From Rhopalosiphum padi (taxonomy: Eukaryota; Arthropoda; Insecta; Hemiptera; Aphididae), in the NCBI RefSeq assembly GCF_020882245.1, contig NC_083597.1:9520581-9584580 (forward strand): a stretch of DNA of 64,000 nucleotides. Direction: 5' to 3'. The notes under the pieces were generated by a model, which was not told the DNA's origin, did not search any database, and saw nothing but the letters and a program-made list of their open reading frames with translations. A program made the translations under genes and the position numbers. Of the stretch, positions 24,791-38,700 are shown piece by piece. Numbering within the stretch: the stretch's first letter is position 1; each line of letters begins with the position of its first letter.

Positions 24791-27700
24791 ATATTAAATA
24801 GTATCAATGCAGAAGTGAGTCTTAAAACGAATTAGAAATTGTGAATAATTATTAAAAAAAAAATAACAAATTTTCTGGAAATTTTTGCAGAATGCGTATG
24901 TTTTGATTTTGTGATATCGATGAAAACAAATAATCTCAAGGCGAATACAAATTATATTCAATCGATTACGGCCATCCGGTGTCTGCAAGTAAAACAAATG
25001 ATTTATTATATCTCAAGATGAGAATTTAGTATTTACTTGACAGTATATATTGCAGTGTTTCATACAATCGAGATTATGGAATGGAAAAATAGGTAATATG
25101 ATCTCCATATTATATAGGTTTAAAACAAAATATACTGTTATACTTGGTTGATCAGTGATCCTAAATATCAAAGATTTTGTTTGACTATAGCATATACTAA
25201 TTATTTAAGTTTAAATATTATAGAAATTATTTGAACAGATAGTCGTCCAAATTAAAAATATATTTTTTTCTAATTTAGATTAATATTAATAAAGAATAAT
25301 GTTTATATTTATAGATATATATTTTAATTTAAAGAGCAATACAATGCTATAGTGCTCAATGTCAAAATCATTAAAAACTTTATAATAAAACTTTAATTAG
25401 GAGCTATTTAAAAAAAAATAAAAATTCAAAGTATTATTTTATAAATTTAACTGCAAGCGTATTGTTTTATAATCTAAATAAAAGAAACTTTCATACAATA
25501 CGCCTAGATTTGAAGAATAAAAACTACTAAATAAGTAAAAGAACTATATTAGTAAAGTTATCACTACCTAAGTTAGATATTTAAAAAAAAATACATTTTA
25601 TAATTTATTTTTGACTATTTCGTGGAATAAGACTTTTAAATCAAATATTAATTTACAATAAGTATAATTAATAAATATTAGGAAAAAATGTTTAAAAAAA
25701 TATGGTTAAAGGAAATTAAAAAAAAATATAAAGAACATAAATCAACGTTATTTACTTATAATGTATCCAGGTTTCATAATAATATGCTTAATTTATAATC
25801 AAAAAAATGTCTCAACATTTTCATTTTGTAATAAACTATCATATTAGTCATATAAAATATAAAATTATAATATTCAAAAATGATTATGATTTTAACATTA
25901 CCGCTGGTAATTAGGGGTACTTACAAAAATATATTAACTTATAACTATTTTTACGTTAGTTTTATACTTTGCAATCTATATTATTCCAAATTTTAAATAC
26001 CTCAGATGGTTTTTGGGTAGTATAGCAAGTGTAAAATTAAAATAACACACTAAAAATAGGAAATATGGAAATACCATTATAAATATGATTAATATTTTAG
26101 TCAAGCGCATATAGAACTTAATTTTCAAGACTGATATATTATTTGCTACATGTGAATATGGTAATACTGTATCGTAATTTTTAATATTTTTTTTTGTTTT
26201 GAGAATATTTTTGAATTATTATATACTATATAGGCATGAGCCCGCGGATACATGTTTGATAATATTATCACTTATATGATATAAAATAACTCATAATTTT
26301 TCTCGAAATTAGAAAAAATATTAAAAATCATGAGATTAATGAAAATAAAATGTTGGAACGTCAACATTTGTAGAAAAACAAACTCTATAAAATGGCAATC
26401 ATCGTTTATTTTTTTTAAATAATTAAATACAAAATTATTTTTTTTAAACTTTTTTACCAAAACATTAAATTAAATTAAAAAATACAATTATTGTAATCCT
26501 AGTACCTGTGATTCTTTAAGAAAACACATAATTATGATATCTCCATTATTTCAGTAGATATCGCAATGGGTAAATCCTCACGGGACATCCTGTATACCTT
26601 AGAATTAACTAAGTAATATTTTTTTTCTCACTTTGGTCTATCTCTACATCCACCGAAAGCGTATACGAAAATAATTGGTTTGCTGTTTTAATTTACGATG
26701 TAAAGAAAATTGTGTGAGCTAGTGTCTTGTGAAATAATCATCACTGATGAGTAATACGCCAGTTAAGAGAACTGAACACAAGAAATTGATTATTTTTATA
26801 AAGCAAAATAATAATGATAAAACAATAATTAAATCGCAAGACCAAGAAATTGCGCCTCATTCAATTACTTTTTATTAAAATCTAAAATAAATACAACTCA
26901 ATATCCAGTGAGTATATAAGCAGATTATGTTCAACTGCAGCAGTGTAAGCCTATGCACATTATTGTTATTAAAATACGATGTAAATAATAAAGTAGAATA
27001 TTGAAAAATAGTAATCAGAAAATTAATTTTAAATGAAAATACGCATAGAATGCGATTATTTGTTTTACTTAATGTAAAATGTAAAATCTAATCATATTAA
27101 AACAAATAAAAGAATTTAAACAAAAAACAGAAAATATAATAAATTCTTATAGTAACACTCGATAGATATTTTGTATATATTGTAAAGTATAAAGTTCTCA
27201 ATTTATTGTATTTTACTACCGTCCTAAAATGTATTTTTAATTTATAAGCCGTACTTTATTTGTCCACGATTTTTGATCGAAATGAAATAAAATTAATTCA
27301 AATAACGAATAATACCTGCCATTTTATCGACATTTATATTCTAGAAGCAGTAAAGCGCGTATACCAATACTATATTTCGAACCGAAAATATATATTATAA
27401 TATTTACCAAATGTCCCAATAGCAACGATTCGTAACTCTTTTAGTTATTATATAAAGGTAATAAATATTGACGATTTAACTGTTATTATACGTGCAACAA
27501 CAATGTTTGATTAATGTTCCTACAACGTATAAGTTTCATACATATATTATTCGGATACAAATGTCATAGTATAAACTTACGTAAAACATGAATAATTACG
27601 TAATTATATAGAACAAGTTATATTCTTAGAATCTACGAGTAATTAAGTTGATTTAAAGCTAGATTAAGACTGTAGTTAGCACTGTGTGTTGACTTATAGA

Positions 27701-30569
27701 AAATAAATGAAAAAAAATTATCAATACTATCTCTGTTTAGGTTCATTTTAAAGAGAATTTTATTTAATGTTTCCAAAAAGACATTTAAAATTATAGTTTT
27801 TGTTATAAATATTATAAAAAAAAAAAAAAAAATACCCAAATAAAAACTTGTAGTCATAAATAACAATACATTAAATAAAAATTAAAGGTAGTTGAGAAAA
27901 TTAAAAATTTTTTTAAGCGACAGGATTTAGATAAAGCATATCTATAATCCATTCGTGCTCGACAACGTAATTTCAGAAAATAAATTGCATGCTGTTTTTA
28001 TGCGATAAAATGAAATTGTTTTTCATAAAACTATTTTATTTGAAGTATTTTTATATATTTATGTTATGTTATATTATAAAAAAATTGACAAGCTAATATT
28101 TTTACTCTTTATGCTTAACGTAAAATTGATTTAAATAATTAAAAACATTTTACAGAGTTTAAAAAAACTGTTACCAGAAGGATAAATAATTAAGTATAAA
28201 TAATAACAACTCATACATCGAATAATTAATACCAAATCAGTTTCACTTTCACAGAATCTGTAAAAGGGGCCTAGCATATTGACTTACTAAACTTCATCTT
28301 TAATATAACCCGTCAAACGTGTCTAATTTAATTTATTATAACTATCCTAAGTTACATTAAATTAGAATCCATTAAAATTTAAACATACCAACTTTGTGAT
28401 ACGAGTACAAACTTTCAAATATTTAGCAAAACTATAAGCATTTACTTTCCTTAAGAAGTGCGTGTTAATTTTGAATATCGTTCATTTTAATCATATCGAA
28501 GGATGTTTAACTATTAGTTAGTTAGCATAAAATTATTTTGAGAAAAATGACAGTATCAGGTTTCTCTAGCCATCCATTATGTTTATAATATTACTATATA
28601 TAATATTATTAGTATTTTTAATATTTAAGGTATATCTAGCGAAAATCGGATAAAGTTTAAAAATCAAATAAAAAGACCAACAACTTTTAAAAATAATCAA
28701 GGAAAAAATACGTAAAACGAGAATATTAATTTACGAACTCCATAATAATTGATTATGCAACTTACAAGATCAATTTTGTTTAATTAATATATATGCGTAT
28801 ATACTTTAAATATTTATATTAGTAAATATATATTTAACACTTAATTTTTAAAATATTTTGACTATTTTGGACTTTTTCATTTATGTTCAAATAATAAGGT
28901 AACATATTGTTATTTCCATTAAATGCTTGCGTTCATTATTTAATATTTTTATACAACCATGCGTTTAACTATATACTGTATAGTGTATATACTAATAGAA
29001 AATTATTAATTATTAATAGGTACTGTACTTGAATTACATAAATTAATTTCAAAAAATATCTTTAGAAATGTACAAATAAATAACAATTTATATTATTCAC
29101 ATTAAACATAGGTATGTGTAAATATATGGTTTTGTACTAAATTATTAGTGAAGTTATTAACCCAGTAGGCAGTAGGTACGTAATGCAATGCACATGCGAC
29201 GCATGTTAACTGTTAAGTCACTTAATTTATATAATACTTAAAACTTATTTATTTGGTAAATGTTTACAGATTGGATTAAATAATTCAACAAATCATAAAT
29301 AATTAGTCTTATTTCATTTGTGACGATTGCATCTGTATAGAGTCTGTATATATATAGACCAATACAGTTTGACGCAACGTTTTCTCGGGGTATTTCCTTC
29401 TATGTCGCGTCTTTCTAAACTTTCTATTAAGTTTATTTGATGTACACTTTTAAGTCAGTTCGATTCAAAGACAGTTAATGTTGCATTTGTATGTATACTA
29501 AGACGACTAAGAAGAATGTATAAGCAAGTTTCGTGTGGCGCATATACGTTATTTTACATTGAATTACGTATATAGGTATATACGCGGAAGTTTTCTCGTC
29601 ATATCTCAGCAATGGACTATTTCTATTGTCTGTGGGCATTCCACCTAACTTTGCAGATCTATATATCACATAAACTCTCTTGCCGTGTTGACGTACTAGA
29701 AATCGTAGTTGTGCGACAAGTGTAAAAATCGATAATTGTTCGGTCGAACGACGGGATGTAATCTGTAATGAATAAATGTTCGAAAACTCAAAAGGGATTT
29801 TGTACGTCATCGTATAGTATTTTATCAGCAATGACGATAATAATTGACGTTTATGAGATAAATATTTATTGAAAAAAAGGACATAATTATTTAAGACTAT
29901 TTGTCACTTATATTAAATTTGAATTTTCTTTATTTTTTGAACTCAAACTAAAGTCTTGTATTATTTATTTTATGAATGTAAAGTTTTTATTTTTATTAAT
30001 TTTCTTCAAATATTTATTATAAGATTTATAATTATATTATTAGGTACTTTTTATTTTTAATGCAAATAAACAAAACCAAATACATTAGTTTCGATACGTC
30101 TTGCCACATAAATTACTGTGTGGTAAATTTTATGTGTCAACGTATAGTTAATTATTTCGTTTATACCGATATAATTTATAAAAAATATAAATAAGAGTAC
30201 CCAGTAATAAATGCTACAGAATAGATAATATTATATTTTATTGAATGAAAACCGATTTGTAGGGGAAATAATTAAAAATTGCTAAAAGCTCTAGTCAACT
30301 ATAATATCTTTTTGATAACTCTATATTTTATTAACTTTTAAATTTCAATCATTATTTAAAAAATTATAAGAATTGACTAGGTAATTATATTTATTGCGTT
30401 TTAAAATTATTCATTCCTTTAGCTAATTTTTTGCAGTGTCACCTTATTTCTAATCAAACATCTTTAGGCTTATAGTTTTAATTTGTATAAGAATAAAGAT
30501 CAACATCGCTAAATTACGATACCATAAATTATTTTTAGATTTTGATAAATATAAATATATTGATTTTAT
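24791..30569. other. AT-rich stretch, no gene supported
   Basis: No gene is supported. One dispersed-repeat end lies at 26530-26600 (separate entry). A short segment at 28685-28730 (AATCAAGGAAAAAATACG) resembles part of repeat copy A. Positions 29340-29840 are less AT-rich, with TATATATAGACC at 29348-29359 followed by CpG-containing sequence, and a 118-codon minus-strand frame (29475-29831) that I do not recognise. That block could be a promoter or a chance frame. Confidence 0.35.
26530..26600. repeat. Dispersed repeat end with GGTAAATCCTCACGGGACATCC
   Basis: Reads GATATCTCC...GATATCGCAATGGGTAAATCCTCACGGGACATCCTGTATA in segments. A close relative, TTGGTAAACCCTCGTGGGACATTCTATA, occurs at 36028-36055. 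The ACAGGNTGTCCC-like end (opposite strand) suggests a DNA-element terminus. The partner terminus was not found. Confidence 0.5.
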
Positions 30570-30960
30570 AATGATGTGTTTATTTTATTTTTTGGATGAG
30601 TATACGACAAGTTGTTGATGAAATGTTTCAATTTTCAAAAATTGGGGTAGTCAAATTAGATCTAGTTTGTACTTTAGAATATCTAAACTTAAGCATTCCC
30701 AGTACTTATTTTTATAATTGAGATAAACATACACACATTTAAAGGAAAATGAAAAGTTTTCCGGAAATCTAACTTTTAACAAAATAGATTTTGTTTTTTT
30801 TTGTGTTACAAAGAAACGAATAACTACAGAAACTTGAAATTTTAACCAAGTATTTACATTGTTGTTTATATATATATCCCACATGGTATAATTTTTAAAA
30901 TATTTTGAATTTTTTTGAAATATTTATTGACATTTGAAATGTTTGATTATTTTTAGTTTT
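30570..30960 (+). repeat. Dispersed repeat copy B, related to 24200-24790
   Basis: Aligns with copy A by eye: TTTTAACAAAATAGATTTTG...TGTGTTACAAAGAAACGAATAACTACAG, followed by AAATTTTAACCAAGTATTTACATT. It has the same orientation as copy A and no coding capacity was seen. It lacks the AAAGACCGTC module that follows in copy A. Confidence 0.5.
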
Positions 30961-33900
30961 TTTTTTGCAAAATTATTAAAAATCGAATACAAGATTCCTC
31001 ATAAGTTGTTCTTAAATCTATATAGTCATAGTTAGTCATCGTTTTACATGTAAAAGTTAGAATTTTGACGACATTTATCAAAATTGTACATAATTGTAAA
31101 CTATTTTATATTAATAACTATTTAGTAGTTCATACTAAACCCATAAAATCTAAAACATATATAAAAGAAATTATTTTTTATATGCATTTTAATTTCAAAT
31201 TTGGACAAAACTACTTATACCTATTTAAACCATATATATAACGATGATAATTTTAATATTTTGTTATTATAGTTTACAAATATTATTCGTGAGACCTTTC
31301 GTATATTACTTTTATGACATATATATTATGTATTATTATAAACTTTATACTATACGAAATTACATTTTTGATTTATTTACTACAAAAAATTTACTACACC
31401 ATTACAAAAATTGTTTTCTTTAAATTTATAATTTAACTTATTACATTTATATAATATTATACTATTAGAATATATTTTATATTATATTATTAATTTACTA
31501 TATTGTTAATACCTATAATATTTATAAAATAGCATTTATATTAGAACTGTTAACTATTGTTATGATAATAAGATAACTGATAAGTATTGTCACCGATAGA
31601 CGATTAATATTTTTATCTGATAATAAAGCATATACTTTACAATTAACAATATATTATCAATGAAACTATAATATAGATGAAAGAGTACAATATTATTGTT
31701 GTATCAAAATACTAAACCAACATAGTTTAATGTTAATATGAAAAGGTTTTTTTTCGTATATCTCAAAAATGCCAACGATCATACCGACTTTTTATTTATT
31801 TACTATTGTTCTAACCGCAACTTTTTCACCATCTTGACGTCTGGCTAGAAAACGCAACGGGCTCTCAGTAGGCAATATTAATGACCGAAGTACACAATAA
31901 TTTCAACAACTATCAAAATAACCAACGTCTCAAATCGTAATGTACCAACATCCCTCTTCCCAATCCATATTCTTATAATATATAACCCCACGAGGTCACG
32001 ACATACCATACTTTTTTATTTTATTATATACACAGTTTCCGTCTGAACCCCTATTTCCTCTAATTCCAAATACTTTACAACAATAACGAAAAAATATTTT
32101 AAAACCAAAATATTTATTAAACATTAAAATTATTATTACTATTATAACATGGTTGGTAGCCCGTGGCGGAGTCGCAGACAAAGAGTAAAATTTAAAATTG
32201 TTTTCAAAAAAATCTCCCCCATCATCCTTTATATTAAAACAGAATTACGCTTAAGCTGTATAATATATATTCAACTTATTTATCCAATTATAGAAAATCA
32301 CTTTTAAAATATCATTACATGTTCTAAATTGTATTTATTATACGTCCCCTACGATGTGTGTTCACTTATACATTTTAATTAGACGTTATTTATATTCTTA
32401 TGATTTGTTATAAATGAAATAAAAATTTACAATTTATTATTATTATTTATGAACATGTAAAATATAATTAACAATATAATTATACTTTTTTCTCTCAAAA
32501 TTATCTATTTTATTTTATTTTATTTGTAATAATATACTTATTCATTTTTTTTGTCAGTCGACTCAAGAGCATTAGCTTTTAAGTTACTACCAGTCAGAGT
32601 TCTTTCTACATGGAGTAAGATCAAAAATAGGTAATTTTATAACTATACAATATTTGTCTGTAATTTTATAAATGCATTTGGTCTTATCTATTTATCTTAG
32701 TATATATATATAAGGTTTAAAGTTTATTTTTGTAAAAACATAATTATTTTTACAATTAGGTCTTAAGACTAATATCCTAATATCCTAGTAGCTACTATTA
32801 TTATACTTAATAAGTTCCAAAATGTATTCAAATGTTATTAGACATCATCATTTAAGTAGTCACTAGACATTATCATTTTAAATTTATTGATATTTTTTAT
32901 TATTTTTAGATACCTGCAGTGTATAAGAAACTTATATGTATAAATTATTGTTTTTATAATTTTCACGAAATCGTTATAATTTATCGTATAATATGTTATT
33001 TATAGTTTATATCCCGGTTTATATGAATAATAATGTACAAAAAAAAAAAAAATATTAAATTTATTATAACATATAGACATATAGTATAACAACTATAACA
33101 CACAGTATAGTACATACTATGCCTTATGCACACAGGGGTGTATTATTTTTTCTAGTTGCTGGACATTTATTTAATGGTTATTTATCAGTATAACCCATTA
33201 TAGATATAGCAGGTACTGATAAATGCTCGGAACATGATATTTATTGATAATAGGTTACTGAACAGTTAGCAACATTCGTTGGTCATTAATGTATTATATT
33301 TCTATAGTGACCTGTCATTTATATTTATTACGAGTTAATGGATCAAGTAAAACATTTTGAAAAAATTAAATAGAACTTCATTATTAACAATATTATAATG
33401 TTACTTTAAACATGTTTACTATGTATTTTACCATACTGCAGTGTTGCATAATATTGATTAAATAATTTATCGTTATAATTAATATATATACATGATGTGT
33501 AATATATAAATAATAACAATTACAAATATAATAAAATAAATTATTTATTTCAAAAATGATAAATGTAAAATTAATAATAGTTTTATAGAGGTAATTGGTA
33601 TATTATTTTATATCAATTGTACGATTAACTTTCAGCAAAATTAGCTGGATTTTTTAATTCATCCAATCATAATATGATTTTTATCATTATTATGTTGATA
33701 TATTATTTTATATATAAGATATAATATTATATTGCAGGAGCTAATATATGTATGATTATAGTTATATATTACTATTTTAATTTTTTTTCATTACCATAAA
33801 TTAGGTTAAGAAAGATTCATGTAATATTCACAAAAAAGAAAAACAATTTTACATGAAAATGATTTCATCATTACAAATTAAAGTTATCTATCTATCTATC

Positions 33901-34689
33901 TATTGAAACTATATTAGTTAATTTTTATTTGAGCTTTTAAAATATTTATTTAGGAATAGTCGTCTCACGGGCTAATTTATATTACATAATTGGTATTTTA
34001 AATTAATATTATTACAAGCATATTATTATTATATTGATAAAATGTTTTTATATCTGACCAATACAATTACGCAAGGCAGTGTCTTAGGTTAAAATTTAAA
34101 AACAATCAGCACTCAGTATTATAGTGCAGAAAACGCGCTGAATATATTGTTGTTATTATTATTAGATGGGAGGCGATCGGCCGACGGGGTATAATATAAT
34201 GATATAATGATAGTTAACGGGGTGATTCATTTAACGTAAAACACTCATTGTTTCACAATACACAAACATTTTTGAAAATATTTGTTTTAGCTAACTTTAA
34301 GAGGTTTAAAAGCAACATTTTCGGGGAAAAAAAATATAATATTTTGAAATTTTATACTTATTATTTTTTTTTTAATGAAAACATACTTGCATTTTTAATA
34401 TGTTGAAGTACTTCAAAAAATGTTCCGCTTTGGAATATGGAAATAAAATGCTAGTATCACTGAAAAATTAATAATAATAAACTGTACGAAAAAAATCTTT
34501 TTTAAACGACTTGAAATTATGTAAAAACAATTATATTTTAAAACGTATATGCGAATAATATCATAGTATGTCTTACCGCGTTTAACGGACCGCTCCGCAT
34601 ATAATATCGTATTAATATAATATTATATCTATTCACATCGATATCGGTACAAATATCGCATTTTATTTAATATAAAAATAATGTGTGTT
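30961..34689. other. AT-rich stretch, no gene seen
   Basis: No gene is supported. Positions about 31740-32220 are slightly less AT-rich and contain no convincing frame. A small (TCTA)n repeat lies at 33886-33902. Upstream of 34690 lies CCGCGTTTAACGGACCGCTCCG (34577-34598), possibly flanking promoter sequence. Confidence 0.4.
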
Positions 34690-34960
34690 ATGTACGTCGA
34701 GGGTTGCGCAGAATCCGCGAGTGCCAACGTCGTCGCCGCCACCGTCGCCGCAGATGAACCTTACGTACACAGAGACACACACGAGTGTGTGCGTGCGGCG
34801 CGAGCGGACCGGAGCGACGGCAGTCGGTACGCGGACACTAGACACGTTGCGCGCTCGATCCACCACCGGCCACCACCCCGGCGGCGTCGCGCCAGACATC
34901 GTGTCGCAGGGTCGAAACGATAAATTAACGTCGCGTTGACAATATATACATTCGTTGTCG
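34690..34960. promoter_or_regulatory. GC/CpG-rich island, putative promoter and first exon
   Basis: Strongly CpG-rich, for example GTCGTCGCCGCCACCGTCGCC and GGCGGCGTCGCGCC. Frames on both strands are Arg/Ala/Pro-rich and unlike any family I know. Donor-like sites occur on both strands: plus GTCTG|GTTAGT (34966/34967), and minus GTGTAC|GTAAGG (near 34763). The direction is therefore undecided. A plus-strand exon candidate follows at 35546. Confidence 0.45.
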
Positions 34961-35363
34961 CGTCTGGTTAGTATAGTATGCAAATATTATATTATATTAT
35001 TATGATTTGTATACGACGAAATTCCGTTCTGAAATAATAATAATAATAATGATTACGAAGTATTGAGTATAATATAATATTTGAACATGTAATAATATCA
35101 TCATATAAATATTATAATATATATAGTTAAAGTCGGCACGTTTCATTACAATATGATAGTGCAATACCGTTAAGCATAGGTCATGACGGGTAGGTAGAGA
35201 GAGCTGGTATAGGTATCGTGAAAAGTCGAAGACCATAAAACGTGATATCATATATTTTTAATATCATATTTGTTCTCATTGCGGTCAACAAACGTATTAC
35301 TCACAACGTCCACTTGATGTATTATCGAAATGCTGTTAATATAATAATATTTAGTTATTAGAT

Positions 35364-35381
35364 GTGTGTGTGTGTGTGTGT
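35364..35381. repeat. Short GT microsatellite
   Basis: A GTGTGTGTGTGTGTGTGT run between the CpG island and the 35546 exon candidate. Confidence 0.9.
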
Positions 35382-35545
35382 ATAATATATAGTGATATGT
35401 TTTTAATTATTTTTGGCTATCTCTTTCTATCTCTATCACATTTTTGCTATATATATGTATGTATACATATTATATCATAATTCATATCAATATCTGTCAC
35501 TGTTGTTTTTCGTATCTCATTCTTTATTCTTCTCCTTCTCTACAG

Positions 35546-35730
35546 TATATTTATAATATAATATTTATATGCATGTTCGTTTTGATATATTTAAATCGGC
35601 CGTTTTGGCGAACGAATCACGCGACAACAGCGATGCTGCAGAACAACAGCCATCCGTATTGTCACCGAACGTCATGTCGCGGTCAGCGGGTTGCACGTAT
35701 ACGATTTTAAAATCGAATAACTTACTGTCG
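35546..35730 (+). CDS. Candidate exon with start codon, unrecognised product
   Basis: TTCTTCTCCTTCTCTACAG (to 35545) is a strong acceptor. TCG|GTGAGTG at 35730/35731 is a strong donor. The interval is much less AT-rich than its surroundings. From the ATG at 35569 one frame (MHVRFDIF...) is open to the donor in phase 0, about 54 codons, hydrophilic, with a Ser/Asn/Gln-rich middle. A second ATG frame from 35573 is also open for about 45 codons, so the choice of frame is uncertain. An in-frame stop precedes 35569 within the exon, consistent with a translation start. It could be entirely 5'UTR. No family recognised. Confidence 0.4.
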
Positions 35731-35750
35731 GTGAGTGTTTCTGTAATATA

Positions 35751-38700
35751 ATGTTTCGTTATTTTGTTTATTTTTGGTCACGGGCATACCTATTATACGG
35801 TAGCTCGTACGATCGCTATTGTATACGAGCGAATCACATTCACATTGTATAACACAATAATTCATGATTTTTTATTCAACTTTTGTCTTGAAAAAAATGC
35901 AATAACCATTAGTAATAGCTAAATTAAAGTTTTACACTTTGTTTTCTTACGTGCAGAATTAAAACTAAACAGATGACGATGGAAATATCGTTGTTTTTAC
36001 AACACAAAACCATCCATCATCCCATTACTTAACATTGGTAAACCCTCGTGGGACATTCTATATTTATTTTATAAAATATAATATATTATAATTAACTGTT
36101 TTAAAGCATATATGGTGGTGAAAATCTTTAATTTTTCTTTGAGCTTGATTCCAAATGCTATACCTCTATAAATTACTAAAAATTACATCTCAAAAAAAAA
36201 AAAAAATAATAATAATAAATTGAAAATCTACTAGGTATATTATTTCTTATTGAATTTTACTATGATTTAAAATAAAAAAATATTCAATAAATACATACTT
36301 TAAAACGATATCTTATCAATAATTGTAAGCCTATAATATATCTTTAAATTTTCGTTTTTCATGTAACGATACTAGTATAAATAATGATAAATTATAGAGC
36401 TAGGATTTATTTAGAATATAAAATAGTAAAATATGGATATTCTGCAGGATTTAACTTTGTTAAAATATATACTAAAATATGCAAAATGAATATGAATAAA
36501 TAAACAATGAAATTAATATAAGTTTTATTTTCATGCAATCATTGTAAATGTGAAACATCGTCTAATTTTAAAATAAATTAAGTAAAAAAATAAATGTTAC
36601 TGTTTATAAAATAAGCTAATTCGTTTTTTTAGATTACTTTAGAATAAATGCATTTATGTAATTTTTAATACATTTAATTTTATTCGTTTAAGATAAAATC
36701 TCTAATTTTATGGAATTTAAATTATTTGTGTAATACTAATAAAAGTGGATAAGTAGGTAACCGGTCTACTGTAGAGTAGATGTAGAGTATACCTCGTAAT
36801 AATTGAGTAAGTCATATTGTAATGGATGTATTAAATTTGAATTCAATGATAAATCACTTCATACGAAAAATGGTTTCGAGCGGAGAGTATACCGGAAATT
36901 ATCTGTCAGCCTATATATTCCTAAGCGCATATTTTTTTTATATATAGTAATATATTTTCATATTAGTAATATGATGGGTTGAATTAATTATCACCAAAAA
37001 TATAATATTTATTGTATTATTGAGTATTTGAATAGTACATATCTATATAATATTTATATCACATAATATTGTTATCAACGTTCGATTCAATAGTTATTTT
37101 TTTTTGGTAGGAATAACTTCGTGGTATAAATATGCAATGGCTTAAATTATATATCTAAATATTTTAAAAATATCTATATTTGCGTGTAGTAAGTTATCAT
37201 AATATCTAGAAACAATTTTACCAAAAATAAGTTTGAATTATATTTATATCATTGAAAAAATTAATATATTCACTAGTATTCCAGTATCTAAAATAGTAAC
37301 TGCAGCTAATTGTCTATATATTGGGTAATGTCAAAAATAAATAGTATTATTTAAGTTTTACATTTATTCATCATGTTAAAGTATAAAAAAGTAACTAGTT
37401 AACTGGCTTTAATATCATTAAAAAAAAAAAAAAAAAAATTGACGTATAAATAATTACTATATTCTTGTGGTTTATTTAACTTCATTGAGAAGGTGAAAGA
37501 CTGTGTAATTACATTATAATTTAATATAAGAAAGCTGACGGTTTTGAGAAAGGAATGTCTACAGGAAAAAGCTGTTTTCTCGACCATTATTATTTCATAA
37601 CGTATTTCCCTAGAGACATGGAAATTCCTGAACGAATTTCATTAGCAAAGACCTCACAGGATTCATAACAGGAAAAAAATTATGGGTCAATTTTTGCTCA
37701 ACAATAATGCAACAAAAACTCTAGTATGATTTTCTTAATTGTGTCTTTCTTATACTTTTAGATGCAAATTACATCGGCTTATGTCAGAGGAGTTTATAAA
37801 AGGAAAACGACGTTAGTTGTAGTTTTATTTTTACTTATTATATTGTAGTATTTTTACAAGAAAAAACCCTTAAAGCGAGAAAGTGCATAATAGACTTTTA
37901 AAAATTCTACTGTGTGAATCCTACATTTACATATAATACATTTTCTGTCGCATCACAATTTCCGGAATCAGCCAGTCATACGACTACAGACTACACTGTC
38001 GCCACTTGAGGTACTAGTTTGCATTCTTTATAATATTTTCTAACCGCCTCTTTAGTGTTTGGTTCATGAAATGTATTCTTAAAATTTTTAAGCTCAAAGC
38101 TATATTCAATTATAACTTTAAACGGCGTTTGAACAATTTTTTTTACATTTTCATCAAAACTTAACTCACAGTTTACTATACTAGCTATGACTATTTAAAG
38201 TTTAGACAAGATGGAAAATAGCGAAGAAGTAATTTTATCTCTAAGCACATTTTCTATTTATTTGCCTTCGTTTCAAAAGTTTAAATGGGTTTAACTACAT
38301 AAACTATTTGTTCAACATACATGAACATTTTTAAAAATTATCCTGTACCTACTTTAGTACTGAAATTAAAATCCGCGATTTTAACTAAAATGATTATTTT
38401 GCTTTGTTTCTTTATTAAATATTATATTCGGCAGATAAAATTATAAAGTATAACTATATACATACATACTTTATATAACTATAAAAATGTTATAGGCACG
38501 AAAATCCATTTTCACAGAGTATATTCATTTTGTACATATTCTGTATTACGGACATCTATGATATTTATATAAATGTATAGTTCATTGATAACCTCTAAAT
38601 AGTTTTTTGATTTATTTACCTATTTACATTTTTTTTCATAAATCATAATTGCTTTTCAATAACATAATACTATATATAATGAACAAGTAAAATATATTTT

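Noticed and set aside
34663..34983. Three overlapping frames of 80-106 codons in the 34.7 kb island
   Set aside because: They compete on both strands, are Arg/Ala/Pro-rich as expected from CpG-rich DNA, and resemble nothing known.
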